DNA of 64,000 bases from Streptomyces filamentosus (GTDB lineage: Bacteria; Actinomycetota; Actinomycetes; Streptomycetales; Streptomycetaceae), in NCBI RefSeq assembly GCF_014654895.1, contig NZ_BNBE01000001.1:806001-870000 (forward strand). Direction: 5' to 3'. How positions within the stretch are numbered: position 1 is the first letter of the stretch; every line of letters begins with the position of its first letter. Position numbers and translations under genes: made by a program. Positions 19,879-32,663 of this stretch are shown piece after piece. The notes under the pieces are model-generated. The model was not told where the DNA came from and made no database searches. It worked only from the letters and a program-made list of their open reading frames with translations.

Positions 19879-20946
19879 CTACCGCTCCGGCGGCAGCTCG
19901 TCCTCCGCCCGCGGCTCGTCGTCCTGGGGCACGTAGCGCAGGACGCCCCACAGGGCGTGCTCGTCCGGGGTGTCGTCGGGGCCGTCGAGCTCGCACCCGG
20001 CGAGCTCCTTGCGCAGGGCCGCCGCGTCGACGCCGGAGCCGATCAGGACGAGCTGCGAGAGCCGCTCCTCCCCGGCCGGCCAGGGCTCCGGGTAGAAGCG
20101 CAGGAAGCGGCCGACCGCGTGCACCCGATAGCGGTGGGCGGGGTCGGCGGGGCCGAGGTCGACGAAGCCCTTGAGGCGGTACAGCCCCTGGGGGCGGGCG
20201 TCGAGGAAGGCCATCAGCCGGCGCGGGTGCAGCGGCACGGCCGTGGTCAGGGAGACGGTGTCGTAGGCGGCGTGCGGGTGGGCGTGCTCGTCCTCGTCGC
20301 CGTAGAGGACGTCCTCGATCGACATCTGGCCGGTGATCTCGCCCTCCGGGACGACCCGGTCGAAGAGCAGCTCGGGGTCGATCCGGCCGTGCGCCGCCTC
20401 GATCACCGCGGCCCGCCCCGCGAGCCCCGCCACCGTCTCCCGGACGGCCCGCAGCCCGTCCGCCGGCACCCGGTCGGCCTTGTTGACGACGACGAGGTCG
20501 GCGAGGGCGAGGTGCCGGTCGGTCTCGGGGTGCCGCTCCCGGGTGGCGGCGAACTCGGCGGCGTCGACCACCTCGACGAGTCCGCCGTAGACGACCCGCC
20601 GGTTCTCGCTGGCGAGCAGCATCCGGATCAGTTCCTGCGGTTCGGCGAGTCCGCTGGCCTCGATCACGATCACGTCCAGCCGCAGCTCGGGCCGGGTGAG
20701 CACCTCCAGGTACTCGTCCAGCTCGCTCGCGTCCACCGCGCAGCACAGGCAGCCGTTCCCGAGGGAGACCGTGGACCCCACCTGTCCGGCGACGGTCATC
20801 GCGTCGATCCCGATGTCGCCGAAGTCGTTGACCATGACCCCGATCCGCGTGCCCCGGGCACTGCGCAGCAGATGGTTGAGGAGCGTGGTCTTCCCGGCCC
20901 CGAGAAACCCGGCGAGGACGACGACGGGGACCTGCTGCGCACTCAA
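19879..20946 (-). CDS. CobW/COG0523-family metal-chaperone GTPase
   Basis: A 355-residue G3E GTPase. Walker A GFLGAGKTT lies at about 13-21, the metal-binding CLCC at 66-69 (GNGCLCC), a base-recognition VVNKADR further on, and a CobW_C domain toward the end. A His-containing loop (DEDEHAHPHAAYD) may also hold metal. Members insert zinc or cobalt into target enzymes. The TTG at 20946 gives the family-typical N-terminus. However, GGAGG lies nine bases before a GTG at 21048, which would add a 34-residue low-complexity extension, so the start is uncertain. It is convergent with the hydroxylase, seven bases apart. Confidence 0.88.
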   Translation of the reverse strand: MSAQQVPVVVLAGFLGAGKTTLLNHLLRSARGTRIGVMVNDFGDIGIDAMTVAGQVGSTVSLGNGCLCCAVDASELDEYLEVLTRPELRLDVIVIEASGLAEPQELIRMLLASENRRVVYGGLVEVVDAAEFAATRERHPETDRHLALADLVVVNKADRVPADGLRAVRETVAGLAGRAAVIEAAHGRIDPELLFDRVVPEGEITGQMSIEDVLYGDEDEHAHPHAAYDTVSLTTAVPLHPRRLMAFLDARPQGLYRLKGFVDLGPADPAHRYRVHAVGRFLRFYPEPWPAGEERLSQLVLIGSGVDAAALRKELAGCELDGPDDTPDEHALWGVLRYVPQDDEPRAEDELPPER

Positions 20947-21137
20947 GAAGCATGCCTTTCGCTGGGCGGGACGCGGACGAGCCGGATACGGTACGGACGC
21001 GGCCCCCGGCACGGACGCGGCCGGGGCCACAGCCGCGAAGTCGGACACGGACACGGCCCTCCAGGATAGGCAGCCCGTCCCGCCCCGGTCCCGCCCGCAT
21101 TTCCGGTCGCGCGTGTCGCCCCCGTACCGTTTCCGCC

Positions 21138-22826
21138 ATGAGCAGCACGGCACCGACCCCCTCCGCGCCGCCGGCCGTGCGCCGCCGGCGGCGGCTGGGA
21201 TGGCCGCGGCGGGTCTTCTCGCAGGTGCTGCTGATGCAGCTGGCGGTCGCCTCGGGGGTGACCGTGCTCGCCACCGGGCTCTTCCTGGCCCCGCTGAGCG
21301 CCCAGCTCGACGACCAGGCCATGCGGCGGGCCCTCGCCATCGCGGAGACCATGGCCTCGCCCCGTACGGCCGCGGACCTGACCGGCGGCCCGTCCTCGGC
21401 GACCGGGCCGGTGCAGCGCGAGGCGGAACGGATCCGGACGGCGACCGGCGCCGAGTACGTGGTCGTCATGGACACGCGCGGGGTGCGCTGGTCGCACCCC
21501 GACCCCGCCCAGATCGGCCGGACCGTCTCCACCGACCCCAGCGAGGTCCTGGCGGGCCACGAGGTGATGGAGATCGACAGCGGCACCCTCGGCCGCTCCG
21601 CGCGCGGCAAGGCCCCGCTGCGGGACGCGGACGGCCGGCTCGTCGGCGCGGTCTCGGTCGGCATCGAGTACGACAGCGTCCGCGACCGGCTCCTCTCCGC
21701 CATCCCCGGCCTCCTCGCCTACGCGGGCGGCGCGCTCGCGGCCGGCGCGCTCGCCGCGTACCTGATCTCCCGGCGGATCCAGCGGCAGACCCGTGACCTG
21801 GCCTTCTCCGACATCTCGGCGCTGCTCGCCGAGCGCGAGGCGATGCTGCACGGCATCCGCGAGGGCGTGGTGGCGCTGGACCGGAAGGGTTCCGTACGGC
21901 TCCTCAACGACGAGGCCCAGCGGCTGCTCGGGCTCGGCCCCGAGGCCACCGGACGGCCGCTCGACGCGCTCCTCGGCCCCGGCCGCACCGCGGACGTGCT
22001 CATCGGCCGGGTGTCCGGCGCCGACCTGGTGACCGTCCAGGGGCACCGGGTGCTGATCGCCAACCGGATGCCGACCGACGACGGCGGCGCCGTGGCGACC
22101 CTGCGCGACCGCACCGAGCTGGAGCGGCTCGGCCGGGAGCTGGACTCCACCCGGGGCCTGATCGACGCCCTGCGCGCCCAGGACCACGAGCACGCCAACC
22201 GGCTGCACACCCTCCTCGGCCTGCTCGAACTGGAGCTGTACGAGGAGGCGGCCGACTTCGTCACCGAGGTCGTCGGGGTCCACCGGGCGACCGCCGAGCA
22301 GGTGACGGAGAAGGTCCACGACCCGCTGCTCGCGGCGCTCCTCGTCGGCAAGGCGACGGTCGCCGCCGAGCGGGGCGTCTCGCTGCTGATCGCCCCGGGC
22401 TCGCTGCTCCCCGACCGGCTGGTGGACCCGCGCGAACTGGTCACCGTCGTCGGCAACCTCGTCGACAACGCCCTGGACGCCGCCGCCGGCACCCCGGACG
22501 CCCGGGTCGAGGTCGGCCTGCGCGCCGACGGCCGGACGGTGGTCCTGCGGGTCGCCGACAGCGGCCCCGGCGTCCCCGAGGAGCACCGGGAGCTGATCTT
22601 CACCGAGGGGTGGACGACCAAGGCGCCGCCCGCCCACGGCGAACGCGGCATCGGCCTGGCGCTGGTGCGGCGGCTCGCCGAGCGGCGCGGCGGCCACGCG
22701 CGCGTGGCGGCGGGCCCGGCCGGCGGCGCGGAGTTCGCGGTGGTCCTCCCGGACGCCCTGACGGAACCGGCGCCGCCCGCCCCGCGCGGACCCGCGGACA
22801 CCCCGGCCGAGGAGCTGCCCCGATGA
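21138..22826 (+). CDS. CitA/DcuS-type sensor histidine kinase
   Basis: A 562-residue membrane kinase. Membrane helices lie at about 28-52 and 189-211 and enclose an extracytoplasmic PAS-like sensor. A cytoplasmic PAS follows (about 225-330), then the dimerisation helix with the phospho-acceptor in QDHEHANRLH (His350), the ATP-binding N-box NLVDNALDAA and G-box GERGIGLALVRRL. Family members sense di- and tricarboxylates. The ATG at 21138 has no clear ribosome site and the message may be nearly leaderless. It overlaps its response regulator by four bases (ATGA). Confidence 0.93.
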   Translation: MSSTAPTPSAPPAVRRRRRLGWPRRVFSQVLLMQLAVASGVTVLATGLFLAPLSAQLDDQAMRRALAIAETMASPRTAADLTGGPSSATGPVQREAERIRTATGAEYVVVMDTRGVRWSHPDPAQIGRTVSTDPSEVLAGHEVMEIDSGTLGRSARGKAPLRDADGRLVGAVSVGIEYDSVRDRLLSAIPGLLAYAGGALAAGALAAYLISRRIQRQTRDLAFSDISALLAEREAMLHGIREGVVALDRKGSVRLLNDEAQRLLGLGPEATGRPLDALLGPGRTADVLIGRVSGADLVTVQGHRVLIANRMPTDDGGAVATLRDRTELERLGRELDSTRGLIDALRAQDHEHANRLHTLLGLLELELYEEAADFVTEVVGVHRATAEQVTEKVHDPLLAALLVGKATVAAERGVSLLIAPGSLLPDRLVDPRELVTVVGNLVDNALDAAAGTPDARVEVGLRADGRTVVLRVADSGPGVPEEHRELIFTEGWTTKAPPAHGERGIGLALVRRLAERRGGHARVAAGPAGGAEFAVVLPDALTEPAPPAPRGPADTPAEELPR

Positions 22827-23503
22827 TCGACGTCCTCGTCGTCGACGACGACGCCCGCGTGGCGCGGGTGAACGCCGCGTACGTGACCAAGCTGCCCGGC
22901 TTCCGGGTTACGGCCACCGCCCACTCGGCGGCCGAGGCGCTGGCCGTCCTCGACGGGCGGCCCGTGGACCTGGTCCTCCTGGACCACTACCTCCCCGACG
23001 AGAACGGCCTCGCCGCCATCCGGGAGCTGCGCGCCCGCGGCCACCAGTGCGACGTGATCATGGTGACCGCGGCCCGGGACGTGGCGACGGTCCAGGCCGC
23101 GATGCGGCACGGGGCCCTCCAGTACCTGGTGAAGCCGTTCAACTTCGCCGGGCTGCGCACCAAGCTGGAGGCGTACGCGGCCCTCCGCCGCACCCTGGAG
23201 GGCGGCGGCGAGGCCGAACAGGCCGAGGTGGACCGGATCTTCGGCACCCTGGCGGCCGGCGCCGTCGCCCCCGACCTGCCCAAGGGGCACTCCCCGACGA
23301 CGGCGGAGCTGGTCCGCCAGGCGCTGCTCGCCGCCGCCGGGCCGCTCTCCACGCAGGAGCTCGCCGAGCGGACCAGCGTCAGCCGCCAGACCGCCCAGCG
23401 CTACCTCAAGCTCCTCGAACGGACCGGACGGGTCCGGCTCTCCCTGCGGTACGGCGAGACCGGCCGCCCCGAGCACCGATACACGTGGGTCTCCTCGCCC
23501 TGA
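22823..23503 (+). CDS. CitB/DcuR-type response regulator
   Basis: A 226-residue regulator with an N-terminal receiver domain (acidic pocket VVDDD at residues 7-10, phospho-acceptor Asp54, Lys104 in LVKPFNF). The C-terminal helix-turn-helix is around STQELAERTSVSRQTAQRYL. It is coupled to the kinase by an ATGA overlap. The stop lies 45 bases from the end of the convergent ActP symporter, so carboxylate uptake genes are plausible targets. Confidence 0.93.
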   Translation: MIDVLVVDDDARVARVNAAYVTKLPGFRVTATAHSAAEALAVLDGRPVDLVLLDHYLPDENGLAAIRELRARGHQCDVIMVTAARDVATVQAAMRHGALQYLVKPFNFAGLRTKLEAYAALRRTLEGGGEAEQAEVDRIFGTLAAGAVAPDLPKGHSPTTAELVRQALLAAAGPLSTQELAERTSVSRQTAQRYLKLLERTGRVRLSLRYGETGRPEHRYTWVSSP

Positions 23504-23547
23504 GGCCCGGCCGCCCGGCCCTCTGCTCCCGGCCCTCGGAGGGGCCG

Positions 23548-25143
23548 TCAGACGGCGCCGGCGCCGGTGAGCGCCCGCACCTCGGTCTCGGCGTGCCGCG
23601 CCTCGTCGGGCGGCTCGTGCGAGGTGACCGTCCCCAGCCAGCCGGCGAGGAAGCCGAGCGGGACGGAGACCAGGCCGGGGTTCTGCAGCGGGAAGAGCTG
23701 GAGGTCGACGCCGGGGAAGAGCGACTCGGGGCTGCCGGAGACGACCGGCGAGACCAGGACGAGCAGTACGGCGGGGACGAGCCCGCCGTAGACCGCCCAG
23801 ACCGCGCCCCGGGTGGTGAACCGGCGCCAGAAGAGCGAGAAGAGCAGCACCGGCAGGTTCGCCGAGGCGGCCACGGCGAAGGCGAGGCCGACGAGGAAGG
23901 CCACGTTGAGGTCGGCCGCGAGCAGGCCGAGTCCGATCGCGACGGCCCCGATGACGGCGGCGGCCGTCCGCGCCACCGCGACCTCGCTGTACCGCTTCCC
24001 GCCGGACCGGCTCAGCGAGGCGTAGAGGTCGTGGGCGACGGAGGCCGACGAGGCCAGGGTGATCCCGGCGACGACGGCGAGGATGGTCGCGAAGGCGACG
24101 GCGGCGACGACCGCGAAGAGGACCGTGCCGCCGGTGGAGCCGGCTCCCCCGCCGAGGTCGAGCGCGAGCAGCGGGACGGCGGTGTTCCCGGAGGCGTTGG
24201 AGGCGCGGACCTCGTCGGAGCCGATGAGGGCGGCGGCGCCGAAGCCGAGGACGATCGTCATCAGGTAGAAGCCGCCGATGAGGCCGATGGACCAGATGAC
24301 GGAGCGGCGGGCGGCCCGCGCGGTGGGCACGGTGTAGAAGCGGGACAGGATGTGGGGCAGTCCCGCGGTGCCGAGGACGAGCGCGAGGCCGAGGCTGATG
24401 AAGTCGAGCCGCGCGGTCCAGTCGCCGCCGTACTTCAGCCCCGGGCCGAGGAAGGCGTCGCCGTGCCCGCTCCGCTCGGCGGCGGTGCTCAGCAGGCTGT
24501 TGACGTCGCCGTGGAAGCGGATCAGGACGAGGACGGTGAGCGCGACGGTGCCGGCCATCAGCAGCACCGCCTTGACGATCTGGATCCAGGTGGTGGCCCG
24601 CATCCCGCCGAGCGACACGTAGATCACCATCAGGGCGCCGACGCCGATGACCGTCCAGGTCCGCGCCGCCGCGCCGGTGCCGCCGAGGAGGAGCGCGACC
24701 AGGCTGCCGGCGCCGACCATCTGGGCCACCAGGTAGAGCACGGAGACCGCCACCGAGGAGGTGCCGGCCGCGATCCGCACGGGTCGTTCGGACATCCGCG
24801 CGGCGACGACGTCGGCGAGGGTGAAGCGGCCGCAGTTGCGGACGAGTTCGGCGACGAGGAGGAGCACCACCAGCCAGGCGACCAGGAAGCCGACCGAGTA
24901 GAGCATGCCGTCGTAGCCGTAGAGCGCGATGAGGCCCGAGATGCCGAGGAAGGAGGCCGCGGACATGTAGTCGCCCGCGATGGCGAATCCGTTCTCCATC
25001 GGCGAGAAGAGCCGGCCGCCGGCGTAGAACTCCTCGGTCGAGCCGTGCCGGTCGCGGCTCACCCAGGTGGTGATGCCGAGGGTCACGGCGACGAAGGCGC
25101 TGAAGAGCAGCAGCGCGAGGGTCTGGTGGTCTCCGGTCACCAC
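23548..25143 (-). CDS. Sodium:solute symporter, acetate permease ActP-like
   Basis: A 531-residue SSS-family transporter with about 13 membrane helices. The typical YAGGRLFSPMENGFAIAGDYMSAASFLG region near residue 40-65 and later TAGLPHILSRFYTVP match ActP/MctC carriers for acetate and other monocarboxylates. Two adjacent GTG codons (25143 and 25140) can start it. The first overlaps the DUF485 gene stop by seven bases, so the two are coupled, as is common for yjcH-actP pairs. Confidence 0.92.
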   Translation of the reverse strand: MVTGDHQTLALLLFSAFVAVTLGITTWVSRDRHGSTEEFYAGGRLFSPMENGFAIAGDYMSAASFLGISGLIALYGYDGMLYSVGFLVAWLVVLLLVAELVRNCGRFTLADVVAARMSERPVRIAAGTSSVAVSVLYLVAQMVGAGSLVALLLGGTGAAARTWTVIGVGALMVIYVSLGGMRATTWIQIVKAVLLMAGTVALTVLVLIRFHGDVNSLLSTAAERSGHGDAFLGPGLKYGGDWTARLDFISLGLALVLGTAGLPHILSRFYTVPTARAARRSVIWSIGLIGGFYLMTIVLGFGAAALIGSDEVRASNASGNTAVPLLALDLGGGAGSTGGTVLFAVVAAVAFATILAVVAGITLASSASVAHDLYASLSRSGGKRYSEVAVARTAAAVIGAVAIGLGLLAADLNVAFLVGLAFAVAASANLPVLLFSLFWRRFTTRGAVWAVYGGLVPAVLLVLVSPVVSGSPESLFPGVDLQLFPLQNPGLVSVPLGFLAGWLGTVTSHEPPDEARHAETEVRALTGAGAV

Positions 25144-25577
25144 TGGCCCGCTCCTCTCGTCATCTCCTGGGTGTCCCAGCGCAGTTGCAGCGCGACCCGG
25201 TCCCGGCGCAGCCGGGCGTGCCGGGCGTAGGCCCAGGTGAGCAGGAAGGTGGTGAGGAACTGGCCGAGGCCGGCCACCATGGCGACGTTGACCGCGCCGG
25301 CCACCGGGCGGGCCATCAGGCCGGGGGCGGCGGTGGCGGCGACGACGTAGGCGAGGTACCAGAGGAGGAAGGCGAGGGTCGCGGGGAAGGCGAACCGGCG
25401 GTAGCGGCGCCGTACCTCCTGGAAGGCGGGGCTGCGCTGGACCTCCAGGTAGATCTCGGCCGCCCCGGGCACGCGGGGCGCGGGCGCGTCGGCCCGCTGT
25501 CGCGGGAACTCCGCGGCCCCTCCGTCCGTCCCGTCGTCCCGTGCCCCCGCACGCTCCTGCTCGTCCAGCTGCTCCAC
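25137..25577 (-). CDS. DUF485 membrane protein (YjcH-like)
   Basis: A 146-residue membrane protein. After a polar N-terminus there is a conserved QEVRRRYRRFAFPATLAFLLWY segment leading into the first membrane helix, with a second helix around VNVAMVAGLGQFLTTFLLTWAYARHA. This family nearly always accompanies ActP, but its role is not established. GTG 25577 is preferred because AAGGAG lies nine bases upstream. It overlaps the following symporter gene. Confidence 0.9.
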   Translation of the reverse strand: MEQLDEQERAGARDDGTDGGAAEFPRQRADAPAPRVPGAAEIYLEVQRSPAFQEVRRRYRRFAFPATLAFLLWYLAYVVAATAAPGLMARPVAGAVNVAMVAGLGQFLTTFLLTWAYARHARLRRDRVALQLRWDTQEMTRGAGQW

Positions 25578-25754
25578 CGGTGAACTCTCCTTGTCAGCGA
25601 ACCGTTTCGGCCGCGTGCCCAAGGATGGACAGAGTGGGCAGTTCCCGGACTCTTCTCCCCCGGTCTTCACCCCATCAGGTGACTGTTTCGCCATGGCCCC
25701 TGACAGGTCCGGGCCGATATGCGTATCGACGACAACCCTCACGGGTGAACGGCG

Positions 25755-25792
25755 CCGGCCCGGCCTCCGCGGGGTTGCGGGGGCCGGGCCGG
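25755..25792 (-). terminator. Hairpin downstream of parE
   Basis: CCGGCCCGGCC (25755-25765) pairs with GGCCGGGCCGG (25782-25792), and the intervening CCGC/GCGG can extend the stem. It lies 20 bases beyond the parE stop on the minus strand; no T-run. Confidence 0.6.
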
Positions 25793-25811
25793 GCGCGGAG
25801 CCGGGATCGGG

Positions 25812-27929
<2,118 letters not shown>

Positions 27930-28366
27930 GCGGTTCGCTCCTCGCTGAATTTGAGATCTTGCTCGTTGGGGTGAGTCCCGGCGTCGGTCACCGCTCAGAG
28001 GGTACCGATGCCTGGTAGAGCCGTTGAAACGCCACCCTCCCCGTTTCTCCATGCTAGTCCAGACTCGTATAGGTGTTCGATCCCTCGATCGGGTGACGCG
28101 AACATCACGTTCCCTTCCAGGCATGAACCATCTAGGCTCCGGGCACGTCCTCATGAACAACCGGCAACCCCGCCGGGAGGACGACCGAGCACACCACAGC
28201 AACGCGAAACCCGTAGAGCGACGCAATACGGCTCATTCGCCGCCAACCGGCAGCAGACAGCCACCTTGGGAAAAAGTTTCAAGGAAAAGCCACGAGCGGG
28301 AACGTTTTCGGCCTGGTTGGATGTTGACCCTGGTACGACAGCTCGTCGAGCTAGAGAAGAGGCGAC
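27930..28366. other. Divergent intergenic region parE / DUF7455 gene
   Basis: This 437-base stretch contains no convincing gene; open frames on both strands lack coding bias. It is less GC-rich than its surroundings and must hold promoters for both flanking genes. One candidate reading right is GGAAC (28299-28303), 19 bases, GTT (28323-28325), similar to SigR-type sites. A TTGACC at 28324 has no good -10 at normal spacing. Confidence 0.4.
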
Positions 28367-28597
28367 GTGACTACTGTTCTGACCCCCGCGAGCCCCCTGA
28401 CGGCCGCTGACCGCTGCGACCGCTGCGGCGCCCAGGCCTACCTGCGTGTCGTCCTTGCCAGCGGAGGTGACTTGCTCTTCTGCGCCCATCACGGTCGCAA
28501 GTTCGAGCCGGAACTCAAGAAGATCGCCGTTGAGATACAGGATGAGACGGACCGGCTGACCGACGCGCCGGCCCGCACGGTGGGCGACGAGCACTGA
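28367..28597 (+). CDS. Small zinc-ribbon-like protein (DUF7455)
   Basis: A 76-residue protein conserved in actinobacteria. Cys17 and Cys20 (CDRCG) and Cys39 with His42 (FCAHHGRK) form a likely CxxC/CxxH zinc knuckle; the C-terminal half is helical and acidic. Function is unknown. The GTG at 28367 follows GAAGAGG at good spacing. It is monocistronic, bounded by a strong terminator, and divergent from parE. Confidence 0.88.
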   Translation: MTTVLTPASPLTAADRCDRCGAQAYLRVVLASGGDLLFCAHHGRKFEPELKKIAVEIQDETDRLTDAPARTVGDEH

Positions 28598-28642
28598 CGC
28601 CGCGCTACCACGACGAGCTCAGGGCCGGTCGCTGACCGGACG

Positions 28643-28685
28643 ACGGGCGGTCACCCCCTCGACCAGGGGATGACCGCCCGTTCTC
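28643..28685 (+). terminator. Terminator after DUF7455 gene
   Basis: ACGGGCGGTCA (28643-28653) pairs with TGACCGCCCGT (28671-28681). The loop itself can fold (CCCCT/AGGGG), and TCTCGTTCT follows. Confidence 0.85.
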
Positions 28686-28805
28686 GTTCTGCGGGGGCGA
28701 GGGACTTGGAGGCTTGCACGGGGAGCGCCCGGACGGCCGCGCCAAGGCGCTCCGAGAAGGCTGGGGGCGTCCTTCGCACTTCTGCTGGGCCCCCGCCCCC
28801 ACGTC

Positions 28806-29627
28806 CTAGAAGCGCTCCGGCAGCACCGAGGACACCCGGGTGTAGACCCCGGGGTTCTCCGCCTGGCCGCAGCCGCTGCCCCAGGACACCAGCCCGACGA
28901 GCAGCCCCCGGGCCACCAGCGGGCCGCCGCTGTCGCCCTGGCAGGCGTCCCGGCCGCCCCTCGGATCCCCGGCGCACAACATGCTGTCCCGGCGGTACGA
29001 GACGCCGCCGAAGCCGCCCGGGTACGCCCGCTCGCAGGACTCGTCCGGGAGCACCTGGACGTCCGCCGAGCGGAGCGAGGAGGCATAGCTCCCGTTCCCG
29101 GTCGTGTCGCCCCAGCCGTACACCTCCGCCGCCGTCCCCGGACTCTCCGCCGGATCCCCGGGCCGGGCCACCTGGATGACGTAGGACTGCGGCAGGGACG
29201 CGGCGAGGGTGAGCACGGCGAGGTCGCCCGCGTTGGTCGTCGGGTCGTAGCCGGGGTTCACCCAGGTGTCCGCGATCCGCACCTCCTGTCCGCCCTGCCC
29301 GCGCAGCGCGGCGCGGCCCGCGATGACCGAGAAGTCCCGCAGCTGCCAGGGTTCGCCCCCGAGCACCTCGCGGCCCAGGCAGTGGGCCGCGGTGAGCACC
29401 TTGGTGGGCGCCACGACGACGCCGCCGCAGAACTGGCCCGCCCGCGTACCTCCGAACCGGTCACGGCTGGACAGCGCCACCACCCAGGGCGCGTCGGTGA
29501 TCGCGGTGGGGCTGCCGCCCACCACGACGCTGTCCGCCGCGGCCGGGACGGCACCGGCCGTCACTCCGGCCGCCGCCGTGATCAGGCCCAGGGCACCCGT
29601 CAACGCTCGGGCGAAGGGACCACGCAT
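28806..29627 (-). CDS. Secreted trypsin-like serine protease (S1)
   Basis: A 273-residue exported chymotrypsin-fold protease. A signal peptide covers about 1-31 (cleavage near PAAADS), and the mature chain starts around VVVGG. The triad is complete: His82 in TAAHC, Asp135 in GDLAVL, Ser233 in GDSGGPL. Six cysteines allow the usual disulfides, and Asp227 (DACQGDSGG) predicts trypsin-like Arg/Lys preference. The ATG at 29627 follows GGAGG by four bases. It lies downstream of hrdB but is separated from it by a hairpin. Confidence 0.94.
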   Translation of the reverse strand: MRGPFARALTGALGLITAAAGVTAGAVPAAADSVVVGGSPTAITDAPWVVALSSRDRFGGTRAGQFCGGVVVAPTKVLTAAHCLGREVLGGEPWQLRDFSVIAGRAALRGQGGQEVRIADTWVNPGYDPTTNAGDLAVLTLAASLPQSYVIQVARPGDPAESPGTAAEVYGWGDTTGNGSYASSLRSADVQVLPDESCERAYPGGFGGVSYRRDSMLCAGDPRGGRDACQGDSGGPLVARGLLVGLVSWGSGCGQAENPGVYTRVSSVLPERF

Positions 29628-29703
29628 GGAGCCTCCTGACTCTCCGCTGATATCCGTTCACCCAGCGTCCAGTACGGACCGGCCCCCTGCACCCGCGAAA
29701 GGC

Positions 29704-29742
29704 CGAAGGGCCCGGCCCCCGAGCGGGGAACCGGACCCTTCG
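29704..29742 (-). terminator. Terminator of hrdB
   Basis: CGAAGGG (29704-29710) pairs with CCCTTCG (29736-29742), with an internal CCGG/CCGG extension across one mismatch. It begins 35 bases beyond the hrdB stop on the minus strand. Confidence 0.65.
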
Positions 29743-29776
29743 TCCACTGTCGCGTACGCCGGACGTACCAGACGGA

Positions 29777-31330
<1,554 letters not shown>

Positions 31331-31709
31331 GAACAACCTCTCGGAACGATGGAAACGGCTTCCGGCCCCGCCCGGGATCGGGCCGGAGCCGACGACCGTC
31401 GACGGGGAATGAGCCGACGGCGCGGGCTGGACCGGGGAACTGCACAGCGCCTGCACCGGCTGCTGTATTCCTTCCTCGGCTGTCACCTCTTAAGTCATCG
31501 CACGGCTCGGAGGAGTGTTACGCCCAATCTTCGTGTCCCGAGTCACACCGCATCCACGACGAACCGAGCGGAAAGGGGGTCAAGCGTACATTTGACGCCG
31601 CCGGCACCCTGGCGCGGTCCGGGGAGCCTCCCGGACCCCCCGGACCGCGCTCGGATCCGGCGGCTCTCCCTGCGTGCGCGCCCGTGCGCTTCCGGCCACG
31701 GCGCGCCGA
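31331..31709 (-). other. hrdB upstream region
   Basis: This 379-base gap between whiH and hrdB must hold the hrdB promoters. On the minus strand TTGACC (31578-31583) is a good -35, but its -10 is poor (TCGTGG or GTGGAT at 18-20 bases). An in-frame GTG at 31486 would extend HrdB by 52 residues; the extension lacks similarity and is probably untranslated leader, implying a long 5' UTR. Confidence 0.45.
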
Positions 31710-32600
31710 TCAGTGTTCGCGGGGGGCGGGGACGACGCGGGGTTCCACCTCGGGGTGGACCGTGAGCAGTTGGCGCATGGCGGTCTCGGCCCCGTGGGCG
31801 TCCCCCGCGGCGAGGGCGTCGACGATCCGGGCGTGGTGCGCCAGGCAGCCCTCGCCGGGGCGGTCGCAGCCGGTGGCGGGGCCGCCGGAGACCTGGAGGG
31901 CGGCGGCGACGATGCCGGAGAGGTGCTCCAGCATGCGGTTGCCGGCGAGCTGGACGAGCAGGGAGTGGAACTCGGTGTCGGCGCGGGAGAAGGTGATGCC
32001 GTCGCCCTGCGCGTACGCGTGCCCCATGATCTCGACCATGTCGGCGAGGCGCTGCTGCACGTCGTCGCGGCCGTGTCCGGCGGCGAGGCGGGCGGCCAGC
32101 GGCTCGATGATCCAGCGCAGCTCGTTCAGTTCCCGCCGCTGGTCGTCGCGCTGGGGCCCGAAGGCGCGCCACTCGATGATGTCGGGGTCGAGCAGGTTCC
32201 AGTCGCTGACCGGGCGGACCCGGGTGCCGACGTTGGGGCGGGCGCTGACGAGCCCCTTGGCCTCCAGGACGCGCAGGGACTCGCGGACGACGGTGCGCGA
32301 GACCTCGAAGCGCTGGCCGATCTCCTCGGGGACGAGGGGGCGGTCCGCCCCGAGGTCGCCGGAGACGATCATCTGGCCGAGCTGCTGGACGAGCTGGCCG
32401 TGCAGTCCGCGGCCGCGGCTGCCCGCGGTGCGGCGGCCGACGCGGCCGAGGTCCGTGTCCACCCCCTCCCAGGAGGGCGGGCCCACGCGGTCGGCGACGG
32501 GGGCCTCCGCATAGGGGTAGCGGTCGAGATCGCCCGGGGCGCCGAGGCCGGAGTCGACGGAGCGGGCGGCGGTCATCATCGTATGCGCAAGGGTACTCAC
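31710..32600 (-). CDS. whiH: WhiH-type GntR/FadR sporulation regulator
   Basis: A 296-residue GntR-family protein. An N-terminal extension (about 1-60) is followed by the winged helix at 64-130 (PEEIGQRFEVSRTVVRESLRVLEAKGLV) and an FCD domain with His/Asp/Asn metal-ligand positions. Length, N-terminus and the place directly upstream of hrdB match the S. coelicolor sporulation gene whiH, which is needed for septation in aerial hyphae. The GTG at 32600 follows AAAGGA; ATG codons at 32576 and 32579 are possible alternatives. A GCCGATCA sequence upstream suggests WhiG control. Confidence 0.87.
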   Translation of the reverse strand: MSTLAHTMMTAARSVDSGLGAPGDLDRYPYAEAPVADRVGPPSWEGVDTDLGRVGRRTAGSRGRGLHGQLVQQLGQMIVSGDLGADRPLVPEEIGQRFEVSRTVVRESLRVLEAKGLVSARPNVGTRVRPVSDWNLLDPDIIEWRAFGPQRDDQRRELNELRWIIEPLAARLAAGHGRDDVQQRLADMVEIMGHAYAQGDGITFSRADTEFHSLLVQLAGNRMLEHLSGIVAAALQVSGGPATGCDRPGEGCLAHHARIVDALAAGDAHGAETAMRQLLTVHPEVEPRVVPAPREH

Positions 32601-32663
32601 GCATCCTTTGTCGGCGTGGCCTCCGTGACCCTTGAGGTCTTTGGTGAAAAGCACACGAAAGGG

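Noticed and set aside
31331..31486. 52-residue N-terminal extension of HrdB from a GTG at 31486
   Set aside because: The extension has no similarity to sigma factors and the GTG at 31330 gives the conserved N-terminus.
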